A DNA stretch of 64,000 nucleotides from Phycisphaerae bacterium (GCA_017999985.1 JAGNKU010000010.1:1-64000), one strand, 5' to 3'. Positions 18,552-27,905 are shown, counted from the first letter of the stretch. The notes: generated from the sequence alone by a model not told the origin. Translations and numbers: made by a program.

Positions 18552-19574
18552 ATGGACGTCATGCACAGCCTGCTGACGCCGCTCGCGCTGGCCTACGCCG
18601 GTGTGATTCGGGGGCGCAATTTCTACTATGAGCGCGTTCGGTCGGCGGTGCACGCCGCGGGGGTGCCGGTCATCAGCGTGGGGAATGTGACGGTCGGGGG
18701 CACGGGCAAGACGCCGCTGGTGATCGAGGTGGTGCGGCGGTTGCGAACGCAGGGCCGGCGGCCGGCGATCCTGACGCGCGGGTACCGGGCGGTGGCGGGG
18801 CAGGCGGCGGACGAAGTGCGGGAGTTTCACGAGTCGCTGCCGGAGACGCCGGTAGTCGTGAATGCGGACCGGGTGGCGGGGGCAGCGACGGCGCGGGCGG
18901 CGCACAACGCGGATTGCGTGGTGCTGGATGATGGTTTCCAGCACCGCCGTCTGGGGCGTGACCTGGACATTGTGCTGATTGACGCGCTGGCGCCGTGGGG
19001 GGGTGGGTGGGTGCTGCCGGCGGGGCGGCTGCGCGAGCCCCTGGGGAGCCTGCGGCGCGCGGATGCGTTCGTGATTACGCGCGCCAACCAAGTGGAGGCG
19101 GCACGGGTGGAGGTGGTGTGCGCGGAGCTGCGGCGCTGGGCGGGTGACCGGCCGATTTATCGCGCGGGGGTGGAGGCCGAGGGGCTGCGGTGTGCGGACG
19201 GGCGTTTGACGCCGCCCACGGAGCTGGCCGGGCGGCGTGTGCTGCCGGTGTGTGGGATCGGCAATCCGCGAACGTTTCAGCAGTTGTTAACCGGGTTGAC
19301 GGGGGACGCCGAAGCGGGACTGGTGTACCCGGATCATCACAACTACGAACGGCGCGACGCGCTGGCGATCTGTGCGGCGGCGCGGCAGCGCGGGGCGGAG
19401 CGGGTGGTGACAACTCGCAAGGATTGGGTCAAACTGGTGGCGGTGTGGCCGGACGCGGGCGTGGAGCTGACGCGCCTGGACGTGCGACTTCGGCTGCTGG
19501 AGGCGAGTGACGACTTTGATGCGCAGCTGCGCGCGCTATTCGGCGGCCCCGGCGACAGGGAGCGGCATTCGTGA
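18552..19574 (+). CDS. lpxK: Tetraacyldisaccharide 4'-kinase (LpxK)
   Basis: 340 residues. It phosphorylates the lipid A disaccharide at the inner membrane. An N-terminal membrane-associated helix (LLTPLALAYAGVIRG) is followed by VISVGNVTVGGTGKTP, containing the P-loop, and by VVLDDGFQHRRLGRD, the strongly conserved LpxK signature. The gene implies a lipid A-containing outer membrane. The start is ATG at 18552 (MDVMHS). An earlier in-frame start at 18507 adds an Arg-rich stretch. Its stop overlaps the GTG of the next gene by 4 bases, indicating translational coupling. Confidence 0.95.
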   Translation: MDVMHSLLTPLALAYAGVIRGRNFYYERVRSAVHAAGVPVISVGNVTVGGTGKTPLVIEVVRRLRTQGRRPAILTRGYRAVAGQAADEVREFHESLPETPVVVNADRVAGAATARAAHNADCVVLDDGFQHRRLGRDLDIVLIDALAPWGGGWVLPAGRLREPLGSLRRADAFVITRANQVEAARVEVVCAELRRWAGDRPIYRAGVEAEGLRCADGRLTPPTELAGRRVLPVCGIGNPRTFQQLLTGLTGDAEAGLVYPDHHNYERRDALAICAAARQRGAERVVTTRKDWVKLVAVWPDAGVELTRLDVRLRLLEASDDFDAQLRALFGGPGDRERHS

Positions 19575-20554
19575 GTACGGCAGGTGAGAGCGACGCACGG
19601 GTGCCCCGACTGGACTGGTCGCGCCTGCGACTGAAGTCGCGGGCCGCGCGGGCGCACAAGGTCGCGGCGGGGGCGCTGGGCAAGGCGACGCCGGCGGGTT
19701 GCTCGTTCGGCGCGTGGTTCGAGGCGTTGCCGGACTTTCTGGGGGCGCGCGAGTTGCGGGGGGTCGTGCAGGCGCTGGTCGCGGCGCGGCGGGCGGGGCG
19801 GCCGGTGGTGTTCGCATTCGGCGGACACGTGATCAAGACCGGGTGCTCGCCGCTGGTCATAGATCTGATCGAGCGCGGGCTGCTCACGGCGCTGGCGACG
19901 AACGGCTCGGGGGCGATCCACGACCTGGAGCTGGCCGAGACCGGCGCGACGAGCGAGGAAGTTGCCGACACGATCCGCGACGGCAGCTTCGGGATGGTGC
20001 GCGAGACGTGCGAGCGGATGAACGCGGCGGCGCGCGCGGGGGCGGCGGGTGTCGGGCTGGGGCGGGCGCTCGGGCAGTTGCTGGCCGATGGTCCGGCACC
20101 GTATCAGCATCTGAGCCTGTTCGCAGCGGCGGCGCGGGCAGGGATTCCGGCGACGGTCCACGTGGCGATCGGCACGGACACGGTGCACATGCACCCGGAG
20201 GCGGATGGCGCGGCGATCGGCGCGGCGACGCTGGCGGATTTTCGCACGATCTGCGACGTGGTAGCGGACCTGGGCGCCGCCGGGCCGGGCCAGGCCGGCG
20301 GCGTGTGGCTCAATTGCGGGTCGGCCGTGGTGCTGCCGGAGGTGTTCTTGAAGGCGGTGTCCGTGGCGCGCAACCTGGGGCACATGCTGGACGGCATGCA
20401 CACCGCGAATTTCGACATGCTGCGTCACTATCGCCCGACGCAGAACGTGGTGCAGCGGCCCGTGGCGGCCGGACACGGTCATACCGTGCTGGGTCAGCAC
20501 GAGCTCTTGCTGCCGCTGCTGCGACAGGCGGTCATCGAAGCGTGGGGAGCGTGA
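19571..20554 (+). CDS. Conserved protein, possibly deoxyhypusine-synthase-like fold
   Basis: 327 residues from a GTG overlapping the lpxK stop. Motifs include FAFGGHVIKTGCSPLVIDLIE, ALATNGSGAIHDLELAETG, TVHVAIGTDTVHMHPEADG and VWLNCGSAVVLPEVFLKA. The order (Gly-rich strand, ATNGxG segment, IPxxxHVxIGxD segment, Gly-Ser strand) recalls the NAD-binding fold of deoxyhypusine synthase, but I cannot identify the catalytic lysine or prove homology. The tight coupling to lpxK suggests joint expression. Function unknown. Confidence 0.75.
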   Translation: MSTAGESDARVPRLDWSRLRLKSRAARAHKVAAGALGKATPAGCSFGAWFEALPDFLGARELRGVVQALVAARRAGRPVVFAFGGHVIKTGCSPLVIDLIERGLLTALATNGSGAIHDLELAETGATSEEVADTIRDGSFGMVRETCERMNAAARAGAAGVGLGRALGQLLADGPAPYQHLSLFAAAARAGIPATVHVAIGTDTVHMHPEADGAAIGAATLADFRTICDVVADLGAAGPGQAGGVWLNCGSAVVLPEVFLKAVSVARNLGHMLDGMHTANFDMLRHYRPTQNVVQRPVAAGHGHTVLGQHELLLPLLRQAVIEAWGA

Positions 20555-20564
20555 GGCCAGGCCG

Positions 20565-20921
20565 ATGATGGACGAGCGCGACGAGCGGTCACGAGCGGGG
20601 CTGGGCGATAGCTCGGGCGCGGCGGCGCCGGCCGGCACGGAGCAGGAGTTGCTCGCGGCCCTGCGGCGGCTGGAGCGGATTGCCGAGGAGATGCGCGGGC
20701 TGCTCGAGACGACGGCGCGCGTCCAGCGTCACCGGGCGTTCTCGTTCGCACGACTGCTCGGGGCGCTCTTCGAAGCACTGGTCGGCGGGCTGCTGTTCGC
20801 GGCGCTGATGGGCTGGGTGTACGACGCCTCGCCGGCGAGCCTGCTGGTGGAACTGGCGCTGGCGGGCGTGCTGCAACTGGTGGCGTTGACCGCGTTCGTG
20901 GTGGCCCGCGACGAGTCGTGA
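20565..20921 (+). CDS. Small membrane protein, two transmembrane segments
   Basis: 118 residues. Residues 1-60 are soluble and include a heptad-like charged helix (ELLAALRRLERIAEEMRGLL). Two membrane segments follow at about 70-88 and 92-112. It starts 10 bases after the preceding stop and probably belongs to the lpxK operon. No family recognised. Confidence 0.72.
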   Translation: MMDERDERSRAGLGDSSGAAAPAGTEQELLAALRRLERIAEEMRGLLETTARVQRHRAFSFARLLGALFEALVGGLLFAALMGWVYDASPASLLVELALAGVLQLVALTAFVVARDES

Positions 20922-20926
20922 GGCGC

Positions 20927-21262
20927 TCAGCCCAGCTTGGCGAGCGCGTCATTCACCGTGGGGGCCAGCTCGAAGAAGCGCACGAGTTGCGAGGCCTGCA
21001 GCACGCCGCGGACGAAGGGGGACGGGCTCGCGAGGATCAGGCGCCCCTCCTGGATGTTGGCCTGCGCGGCAGCACGGACCAGATCACCCAGGCCGCTCGA
21101 GTTCATGAACGGCACGTCGCTGAGATCGACGACGATGCGGGCGCCCGGCGTTGCCAGGGCGCTGGTGACGAGTTCGAGGAAGGCCGTGCTCGGGACGCTG
21201 CCAAGCTCGCCATGCAGCCGCACGATTCGGACGCCGGCTCTGTCTTCGTGATCGACTGTCAT
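20927..21262 (-). CDS. STAS-domain anti-sigma factor antagonist
   Basis: 111 residues, a complete STAS domain of the SpoIIAA/RsbV type. The phosphorylation site region is FMNSSGLGDLV with the target Ser in place. The ATG at 21262 has GAGGT 5-6 bases upstream, and a GTG two codons earlier is possible. It would bind a cognate anti-sigma kinase when unphosphorylated. No sigma factor or kinase is adjacent. Convergent with the membrane protein gene, with only 5 bases between. Confidence 0.9.
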   Translation of the reverse strand: MTVDHEDRAGVRIVRLHGELGSVPSTAFLELVTSALATPGARIVVDLSDVPFMNSSGLGDLVRAAAQANIQEGRLILASPSPFVRGVLQASQLVRFFELAPTVNDALAKLG

Positions 21263-21337
21263 ACGCACCTCGCTTGCGGACTGAGGGCACCGGCCGCGGC
21301 CAGCGCGGCCTGGTCGTCACGGTAGTGCCGCAGCGCG

Positions 21338-22582
21338 CTAGATGCAATACGCGGGCTTCCGGGCGGCGCGCTCGACCAGCAGCATGACGAACGGGTTGAT
21401 GTCGCCGAAATCAGCCGTGCCGTCCGCGTTGATGTCGCCATTGGCGGCCGGGCAGCCGGCGTACGCGGCTTCCCACGCGGGGCGGTTCGCGAGGAGGAGG
21501 ACGAACGCATTGATGTCGCCGAAATCGACCTGCGCATCGCAGTTGACGTCGCCCGGCTGCGCAGGCGCGGCGCGCAACGCGACCAGCGTCTCGCCACCGC
21601 CGGGACTCACGCCGTAGTCGCCGATCTGGAACCAGTACAACTCGCCGGCGCTGGCCGGCAGAGTGAGCGTGTCGATGTGTGGACCCGCGTATTCACCCGC
21701 GCGGGTGCACGAGATCTCGGAGAGCTGCGCGCAGTCGCTGCCAGCGTAGACCGCGCAGAGACCGTCGTACCAGTAGTACGCCACGTCAACCGTCAGAAGG
21801 CCCGTGTCCAGCGGCGTGTAGGTGAACCAGACGTCGTTGCACATCTGCGTCGCGGCCGCGGCGTTGCAGGAGCCCGGGGGGCCGTTGGCAGCGGAGGTGT
21901 TGTTCGTGAAGTAGACCGAGTAGGGCGGCTGGCCGAGCGGCAGAGCCGAAGTGCATGTATCGGGCGGCATGCTCAGCACGTCCGGGCAGGCGAACGTGAT
22001 GCAGTTGAAGCCCTCGAACCAGTTGCCGGCGGCCTCGAGGCACGGCAGTTGCGGGATGGTGCCAAGGCAGCCGTCCGCGGTGCAGCAGGCGCCCACGGGG
22101 AGGGTGCATGCTTTGATGGCGAGGTCGAATGTGGGAATGCAGTCGTTGCCGCCGGTGACCCAGCAATCAATCAGCAGCGTGTAGATGCCCGGCTCGAGAT
22201 GGTGACCGGTCAGGGCCAGCGGTTCGCCGTCGGTGCTGACCAGGTAGGCCAGGCAGGCGGGGCTGGTGGGCGGACACGTCGCGTCCAGCGCGAGGGCGGC
22301 GAAGCGCGTGCCGTGCGGGTCGAATTCGAGGTCGAAGTTGAGGGGCGCGGTGACGCGCAGCTCGTAAACGAGGTCGTGCCCCGCGAAGCCGGCGATGCAC
22401 GAGTCCGGGCTGTCGTAATCGGCGCCGCGGCCGCACGTATGCTGGCCCAGGTCCGCGAACGGCAGTTGGGCGGGGAGCGTGATCACCAGCGGATCCGCAC
22501 AGTCATCGCCCGGTGCCGCCCAGGCGACCACGGCGGACAACAGCGCAACGAGAGAAATCCCCACTACGGCGTGCGAAAACAT
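21338..22582 (-). CDS. Secreted protein with GACC module and dockerin-like C-terminus
   Basis: 414 residues with a signal peptide (cut near AWAAPGD). Two beta-rich sandwich-like segments (about 25-165 and 210-340) flank a single Cys-rich module (VGACCTADGCLG to FNC) of the same type as the repeats in the protease at 1-4627. The C-terminal 60 residues carry two Asp-rich Ca-binding-like loops, GDVNCDAQVDFGDINAF and GDINADGTADFGDINPF, the dockerin-like duplication widespread in planctomycete secreted proteins. GGGAGGT precedes the ATG. Function unknown; extracellular or surface location is likely. Confidence 0.85.
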   Translation of the reverse strand: MFSHAVVGISLVALLSAVVAWAAPGDDCADPLVITLPAQLPFADLGQHTCGRGADYDSPDSCIAGFAGHDLVYELRVTAPLNFDLEFDPHGTRFAALALDATCPPTSPACLAYLVSTDGEPLALTGHHLEPGIYTLLIDCWVTGGNDCIPTFDLAIKACTLPVGACCTADGCLGTIPQLPCLEAAGNWFEGFNCITFACPDVLSMPPDTCTSALPLGQPPYSVYFTNNTSAANGPPGSCNAAAATQMCNDVWFTYTPLDTGLLTVDVAYYWYDGLCAVYAGSDCAQLSEISCTRAGEYAGPHIDTLTLPASAGELYWFQIGDYGVSPGGGETLVALRAAPAQPGDVNCDAQVDFGDINAFVLLLANRPAWEAAYAGCPAANGDINADGTADFGDINPFVMLLVERAARKPAYCI

Positions 22583-22835
22583 TTCTCACACCTCCCGTGA
22601 CTCTGACCCCGATGCGGGCCGGCGACAGGGCCGGCCACCGCGGCGCAGGGTAGCGGAACGCCGTGATGAGCGTCAAGCCGACGAGCAGGAGTTCTTCGCG
22701 CCGGGCCGGCTTCCTCTGTTTCAAATGTGAGCACTGCCGGAGACCGGACAAGCCGCCGTCGTTGAAACGCCGCGGCTCGCAGCTAATATTCTGCGCATCG
22801 GGCCGAGTGACTTTCAGCGGAAGAAGGGAGCGCTC
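22583..22835. other. Divergent intergenic region
   Basis: Contains the GGGAGGT site of the dockerin-like gene at its left end and the GGAAGAAGGGAG site of the methyltransferase gene at its right end. TAATATTCT near 22783 may be a -10 for the rightward gene. Nothing else seen. Confidence 0.4.
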
Positions 22836-23945
22836 ATGTTCATTCGAGAATCGACCACGGAAGCTGCGCGCCTCGTGCCGGTCGCACTGGATGAGGCACG
22901 CCTGGAGGCCTTCACGCAGCGCATGGTGGGGCTGTTGAACGATGCGGGCGTTGCGCTGATGACCAGCATCGGACATCGCACCGGACTGTTCGACGTGCTG
23001 GCGCTGATGCCGCCCGCGACCTCGCGGCAGATCGCCGAGGCGGCCAGCCTGAACGAGCGGTACGTGCGCGAGTGGCTGGGCGCGATGGTGACCGGCGGCA
23101 TCGTGGAGTGCAACCCGCTGGATGGTACCTATCGGTTACCACCCGAACACGCGGCGCGGTTGACGCGGGCGGCGGCGCCGAACAACCTCGCGGCGACGAC
23201 GCAATGGGTCGCCGTGTTGGGGTCGGTCGAGAGTCGCATCGTCGAGTGCTTCGCGCGCGGTGGCGGCGTCCCGTACGCGGAGTACCCGCGTTTCCATGAC
23301 GTGATGGCCGAGGAGAGCGCGCAGACGACCGTCGCCGGGCTTCTCGAGCATATCCTGCCGCTGGCGGATGGACTGAGCGAGCGGCTGGAGCAGGGGATCG
23401 ACGTGCTCGACATCGGGTGTGGCAAGGGGCGCGCCCTGGCGCTGCTGGCGCAGCGCTTCCCGCGCAGCCGCTTCACGGGCTACGACCTGTGTCCGGATGC
23501 AATCGCGGCCGGGCGGGCGGAGGCCGAGGCACGCGGCGTGACGAATCTGCGCCTGGAGACCCGGGACGTTGCCGCGCTCGACGATGCGGCGTGCTTTGAC
23601 CTCGTGACGGCGTTTGATGCCATCCACGACCAGCGTGACCCGGCAACGGTGCTGGGGAACATCCGCCGCGCCTTGCGGTCCGACGGCGTGTTCCTGATGC
23701 AGGACATCGCGGGTTCGAGTCACGTGCACAAGAACATCGGTGGCACGCTGGCACCGTTCGTGTACACCGTTTCGTGCCTGCACTGCATGTCGGTGTCGCT
23801 GGCGCAGGGTGGGGCCGGACTGGGCGCCGCGTGGGGCGAGGAACTGGCGGTGGAGATGCTGAACGAGGCGGGCTTCGGGTCGGTGCGGAAGTCGCGGCTG
23901 GAGCACGACATCCTGAACACATACTACGTCGCGCGGCCGGAGTAA
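22836..23945 (+). CDS. SAM-dependent methyltransferase with N-terminal winged-helix domain
   Basis: 369 residues. The N-terminal about 110 residues form a winged-helix-like dimerisation region (TSRQIAEAASLNERYVREWL). The Rossmann domain has VLDIGCGKG (motif I), TGYDLCPDAI and FDLVTAFDAIHDQRDP. This is the Rv2258c-like layout. The substrate is unknown, probably a small molecule. A strong purine-rich ribosome-binding site (AAGAAGGGAG) precedes the ATG. Stands alone between divergent and co-directional neighbours. Confidence 0.9.
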   Translation: MFIRESTTEAARLVPVALDEARLEAFTQRMVGLLNDAGVALMTSIGHRTGLFDVLALMPPATSRQIAEAASLNERYVREWLGAMVTGGIVECNPLDGTYRLPPEHAARLTRAAAPNNLAATTQWVAVLGSVESRIVECFARGGGVPYAEYPRFHDVMAEESAQTTVAGLLEHILPLADGLSERLEQGIDVLDIGCGKGRALALLAQRFPRSRFTGYDLCPDAIAAGRAEAEARGVTNLRLETRDVAALDDAACFDLVTAFDAIHDQRDPATVLGNIRRALRSDGVFLMQDIAGSSHVHKNIGGTLAPFVYTVSCLHCMSVSLAQGGAGLGAAWGEELAVEMLNEAGFGSVRKSRLEHDILNTYYVARPE

Positions 23946-24074
23946 CAGCGCCGGCACCGCGGCGCGGCGGTGGTCCGGGCCGATCGAAAACGGTACGATG
24001 CACACTGTACGCCCTGCGCGCAGTGCGGGGCTGGAAGTGCGCAGGGACCAGGAGCCGGCGGCGCCGGAATCGAC

Positions 24075-25190
24075 ATGCTGAATTCAAAGACTCTGTCGTG
24101 GGTGTCCACTCTCGTTGTAGCGCTGGGCCTGTCCGGGTGGGCCGGCGCGCAGCAGATCGCAGGCGGCGCGCCCGCCACGACCCAGCCGGCCAGCGGGCCC
24201 GCGGGCAAGCTGGAGCTCGATCGGAGCGAGTTCAACTTTGGCGAGGTCTGGCAGGGCCTGCCGATCGAGCACGAGTTCGCGGTGAAGAACGTCGGACCCG
24301 GCCCATTGACGCTCGAAGTGCTGAGTTCCTGCGGCTGCACGCCCGTCACCAAGCCGAAGTCGCCCCTGGCACCGGGCGAGTCCACGACGTTCAAGATCTC
24401 GTACGACACGACGCGGGCCGGCGAGGTCCAGAAGCATGTGACCGTCAACTCGAGCGATCCGGCCCGGCCGAGCGTCGAAATACCCGTGCGCGGCACGGTT
24501 AAGCCGCTGTACGTGCTCACGCCCGAACACGTCACGTTCAACGAGCTGGATCCGGATTCGGCTGAAACTCTGACGGCGCGCATCGAGAGCCGGTACACGG
24601 CACCGCTGCGGATGAAACTGAAGCCCGATCAGGATTTCGGTCGGTTCGCCGTCGAGCTCAAGGAGGTCCGGCCGGGGGCCGAGTATGAAGTGACAATTCG
24701 CACGGTGCCGCCGCTGCCGGTCGGGGGGTCGGGCATCTCGGTGCAGCTTGACACGGACCTGGAGAAAGCGGCGCCGATCGTTGTCCCTGTCGCGGCGCTG
24801 GTCCCGCCGCGCGTGGCCATCGTGCCATACCGGTTGTTCATCGCGTCGAATGCGACGCAGGCCAGCCAGCACGTGGTGCGTCTGCAGTACCGCAAGACCG
24901 ACGATGTGCAGGTGCTGGAGACGAAGGCGCACCCGGAGGATGTCAAGGTCGAAGTGCTGCCGCCGCGGCCCATGACGGAAGGCAGCCGCATGATGGAAAT
25001 CGAGCTGCGCATCACCGTGCCGCCGTGGGAGCAGCTTACGAACCAGGGCGGGCAGGTGGAAGTCTTCACGAATCAGACCGCCCCTGAGTTCAAGCGACTG
25101 GTGGTGTCGATCACGAAGCGCCCGCCGACGCCGAAGGGTCGGCCCCGGCACCCGGTGCTGCCACCGCCCGCGACGCAACCCAAGCCCTAG
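24075..25190 (+). CDS. Secreted DUF1573 (Ig-like, ASH/HYDIN-type) protein
   Basis: 371 residues with a signal peptide (cut near GWAGAQQ). Residues 45-145 match DUF1573: FNFGEVWQGLPIEHEFAVKN followed by EVLSSCGCTPV, the typical Cys-Gly-Cys. A second Ig-like repeat follows at about 150-260, then a less conserved third. It ends in a Pro-rich, basic tail. Likely periplasmic or outer-surface, role unknown. An upstream in-frame start at 23970 would precede the signal peptide by 35 residues and is rejected. Confidence 0.88.
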   Translation: MLNSKTLSWVSTLVVALGLSGWAGAQQIAGGAPATTQPASGPAGKLELDRSEFNFGEVWQGLPIEHEFAVKNVGPGPLTLEVLSSCGCTPVTKPKSPLAPGESTTFKISYDTTRAGEVQKHVTVNSSDPARPSVEIPVRGTVKPLYVLTPEHVTFNELDPDSAETLTARIESRYTAPLRMKLKPDQDFGRFAVELKEVRPGAEYEVTIRTVPPLPVGGSGISVQLDTDLEKAAPIVVPVAALVPPRVAIVPYRLFIASNATQASQHVVRLQYRKTDDVQVLETKAHPEDVKVEVLPPRPMTEGSRMMEIELRITVPPWEQLTNQGGQVEVFTNQTAPEFKRLVVSITKRPPTPKGRPRHPVLPPPATQPKP

Positions 25191-25253
25191 CAGCGCGCAC
25201 GTTCCACCACCGGATGGTCCATCTGGGGGCTACGCGGTCACGTCCGCAGCCAA

Positions 25254-26591
25254 TCAGGTCGCACGGGAGCTGTGCTCGTCCGCCGCGGCGAGGCGGCGGA
25301 ACGCGATCAGCGATGCGGTGCCCAGCGCGATGCCCAGCAGCAGGGCGTACGGTCCGCAGAGGCTGTAGATCGCCGTACCGACAAAGGGCATGATCAAGCC
25401 GCGCAGGCCGGTCAGGGCGACGTGGATGCCCATGTAGAGCTCGGCGTCGCGCTCGCCGGCGAAGTGCAGATGGCCGAGGTTCCAGGCTATTGAGCCGCCG
25501 CCGCGGCCAACGCCGTTGCACAGGCGTCCGGCGACGAGGACGGTCATGGCAATCGCGGCGGCACCCGGCAGGGAGGTCGCGTTCATGATCAGGGCGACGG
25601 TCGCGAGCACGATCGAGCCGAGCCAGTAGGCGCTGTTGACCACCCGGAAGCGGAGCACGCCCACGCGGTCGAAGAAGTGGGCCCAGCGTGAGATGGTGAA
25701 CAGGGCGAGGACGGTGGGGATCTGCTCCATGAGCAGGTAGGAGCTGAAGTAGCCGAGGCGGAGGTTCTGGGTGACGAACAGCGTCAGGACGGGGTCGACC
25801 ATGAAGTTGGCCGAGCCCAGCAGGTACTGCGCGCTGCAATAGCGGGCGAACGCGCGGTCGCGCTTGAGAATTGACACGGCCTCGCCGAGGCTGCGACGAA
25901 AGCGCGGCCAGCGGCCGGTCGCGGGTCCGTCGCCCGTCTGCTCGGCGGCGCGGTGGAGCCGCAGCTCGCGCGGTTCCCCGCGGACACGCACACGTCGGAG
26001 CGGGATCAGCGAGAGCACGCCGACGACCGCAATCGCCGGGTAGACGAGGCGATAGTATTCGGCGTGGCGGTCGAACAAGAGGCTGACGGTGGCGCCCATG
26101 CCGATCATGAGCAAGGCGCTGAGTGCCTGGAGGCGGCCGGCGATGCGGGCGCGGTGCGTGCGGGGGTAGTTGGATTTCCAGATCGAGGTGCGAACGGTGA
26201 CCAGGCCGGAGAGGAAGATGCGGGCCGCGGCGACCTGGAGGGCGAAGAGCCAGCCGCCCCAGGGGTGCCAGTCGGTGGGCGTGAACGCGATCGAGCCGGC
26301 GCTGGCGATGGCGCAACTGGCCAGGACGACGAACGTGCGGATTTTCGGCCGCCCGCGCACGACGACGCCCCAGACGAAGGTGAGCAGGTGCGCCAGCATC
26401 GGGGTGGCCCAGACGATGGGGATGAGCAGAGGCGAATCGAAGGTCTTGGCGACGACGATGCTCGAAAAGGTGCCGTCGATCAGGTTGGCGAAAATCCCCC
26501 ACAGGAACATGTGCCTCAGCTCGGCCGCGTAGTTGGGGCGCGACAGAGGCGGGATGTCGTCGAAGCGCAGGAAATCGAGGATGCGGCGCAT
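25254..26591 (-). CDS. Major facilitator superfamily-like transporter
   Basis: 445 residues with about eleven to twelve hydrophobic segments in two halves joined by a charged central loop (about 195-235, Arg-rich). The loop after segment 2/3 reads WGVVVRGRPKIRTFV, an MFS-A-like basic stretch. The substrate cannot be predicted. TATGAT lies about 20 bases upstream of the ATG and there is no obvious Shine-Dalgarno sequence. Confidence 0.8.
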   Translation of the reverse strand: MRRILDFLRFDDIPPLSRPNYAAELRHMFLWGIFANLIDGTFSSIVVAKTFDSPLLIPIVWATPMLAHLLTFVWGVVVRGRPKIRTFVVLASCAIASAGSIAFTPTDWHPWGGWLFALQVAAARIFLSGLVTVRTSIWKSNYPRTHRARIAGRLQALSALLMIGMGATVSLLFDRHAEYYRLVYPAIAVVGVLSLIPLRRVRVRGEPRELRLHRAAEQTGDGPATGRWPRFRRSLGEAVSILKRDRAFARYCSAQYLLGSANFMVDPVLTLFVTQNLRLGYFSSYLLMEQIPTVLALFTISRWAHFFDRVGVLRFRVVNSAYWLGSIVLATVALIMNATSLPGAAAIAMTVLVAGRLCNGVGRGGGSIAWNLGHLHFAGERDAELYMGIHVALTGLRGLIMPFVGTAIYSLCGPYALLLGIALGTASLIAFRRLAAADEHSSRAT

Positions 26592-26658
26592 GCTGGCACG
26601 CGAAAAGCCGCATCATATCGGGGGCGCGGATGGACGGCGAATCCCGCGGCGGTCCGCT

Positions 26659-26687
26659 TTGACACTGGCGCGCGAGCGTGTAAGAAT
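26659..26687 (+). promoter_or_regulatory. Sigma70-type promoter for tatA
   Basis: TTGACA (26659-26664), 17-base spacer, AAGAAT (26682-26687). The -35 is perfect and the -10 is imperfect. About 65 bases of leader follow, including GGAGG before the tatA start. Confidence 0.45.
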
Positions 26688-26756
26688 AGTATGTCGCATG
26701 GAACAAGACTCGACGCAGGTCCGCGTGCACGGCGGCCATGCGGAGGACGTCTCGTG

Positions 26757-27065
26757 ATGATCGGACCCCCAATGCTGGCGTGGGCTTTTGACCCGTGGAC
26801 CTATGCGTTGGTCGCGCTCGTGGCCCTGCTGCTGTTTGGCAAACGTCTGCCGGAGGTCGGCCGGTCGCTCGGCAAGGGGATCGCGGAGTTCAAGAAAGGA
26901 CTGCACGACGTCCAGGACGAGATGATGAAAGAGGACCAAAAGCCGGAACCGCCGAAACAGCGTCTGCAGGCCCCGGCCAAGCCGCCGGCGGAGGCGCTGC
27001 CGGACCAGCCGGCGCCAGGCGCGGGCGCGGATCAGGACGGCGATCAGCAGCAGCATACGCCCTGA
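26757..27065 (+). CDS. tatA: Twin-arginine translocase subunit TatA/E
   Basis: 102 residues. One N-terminal membrane helix (WTYALVALVALLLFG), then the hinge and amphipathic helix RLPEVGRSLGKGIAEFKKGL, then an acidic, Pro/Gln-rich cytoplasmic tail: the TatA architecture. It forms the pore-like assembly exporting folded proteins. GGAGG lies 10 bases before the ATG (7 bases before an alternative GTG at 26754). tatB/tatC are not adjacent. Confidence 0.93.
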   Translation: MIGPPMLAWAFDPWTYALVALVALLLFGKRLPEVGRSLGKGIAEFKKGLHDVQDEMMKEDQKPEPPKQRLQAPAKPPAEALPDQPAPGAGADQDGDQQQHTP

Positions 27066-27111
27066 GCGGGCGGGCGGGGAATCCGGGTTCGATCCGCGGT
27101 GCGCGGCAAGC

Positions 27112-27822
27112 TCACACGATCGCGCACCGCAGTCGCAGGGCGGCGAGGATCATCTCGACGGCTTGCGGGGGTGTGAAGCGGTCCATGTTCAGCACGAGAT
27201 CGTGGCGCGTGTCGTCGTTGGCGTCGGCGCCGAAGTGCCGGCGGCGGAAATCGGCGCGTTCGCGATCCACCCGCTCGATCTCGGCGCGGGCCATGTGTTC
27301 GGGGATGTTGCTCTGCAGCGCGAAACGGGCGGTCCGCTGGTCGAGCCCGGCGGTGATACGCACGCGCAGACCATACTCGCGCGGGAGGATCAGGTCGGCG
27401 CCGCGGCCGAGGAAGATGCCATGGCCGCGGCGGGCCAGCGCCAGGACCGCCTCGGTCAGGCGATAGAAATAGTCATCTTTGCGCAGATCGCCTGCGATCA
27501 GCCAGCGGAGGGTGTCCTCGATCCAGCTCGTGTCGCGCTCGTCAAGGTGCTCGTACAGCCGGGTGCGCATCTGGTCGTCGCCGGCCATGGCCTGGAGGAT
27601 CTGCCGGTCGAACACCGGCCAGTGGAGGCGCTCGCCAAGCAGGGCCGCGACCTGCGAGCCGCCGGAGCCCAGCGTGCGCGAAATCGCGACGAAGTGCTGG
27701 ACGGCGTGGGCGCCGGCGTCGGGGGCGGGAATACGCTGCCCATGGGCCAGCTCCCAGTTGCGCATCTGCCGCTCGACGATCTTGGCGATGTCCGTTTTGC
27801 CGCTCGAAGGTTTGGCCGGCAT
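27112..27822 (-). CDS. Cytidylate kinase-like protein
   Basis: 236 residues of the cytidylate-kinase-like P-loop group. VAISRTLGSGGSQVAALLGE carries the P-loop variant (GSGGS), followed by VFDRQILQAMA and GIFLGRGADLIL. These proteins phosphorylate, or are predicted to phosphorylate, nucleotides, but many are annotated only by fold. GAGGT is present about 5 bases before the ATG. Convergent with tatA. Confidence 0.85.
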   Translation of the reverse strand: MPAKPSSGKTDIAKIVERQMRNWELAHGQRIPAPDAGAHAVQHFVAISRTLGSGGSQVAALLGERLHWPVFDRQILQAMAGDDQMRTRLYEHLDERDTSWIEDTLRWLIAGDLRKDDYFYRLTEAVLALARRGHGIFLGRGADLILPREYGLRVRITAGLDQRTARFALQSNIPEHMARAEIERVDRERADFRRRHFGADANDDTRHDLVLNMDRFTPPQAVEMILAALRLRCAIV

Positions 27823-27905
27823 AGGTCACCTCACTGGTCATTCTACCGCCGTAGGCAGGCAGCGACTGCGCGACGTACGGCCGATGCTGCGCGCGCTGCC
27901 GGTGC

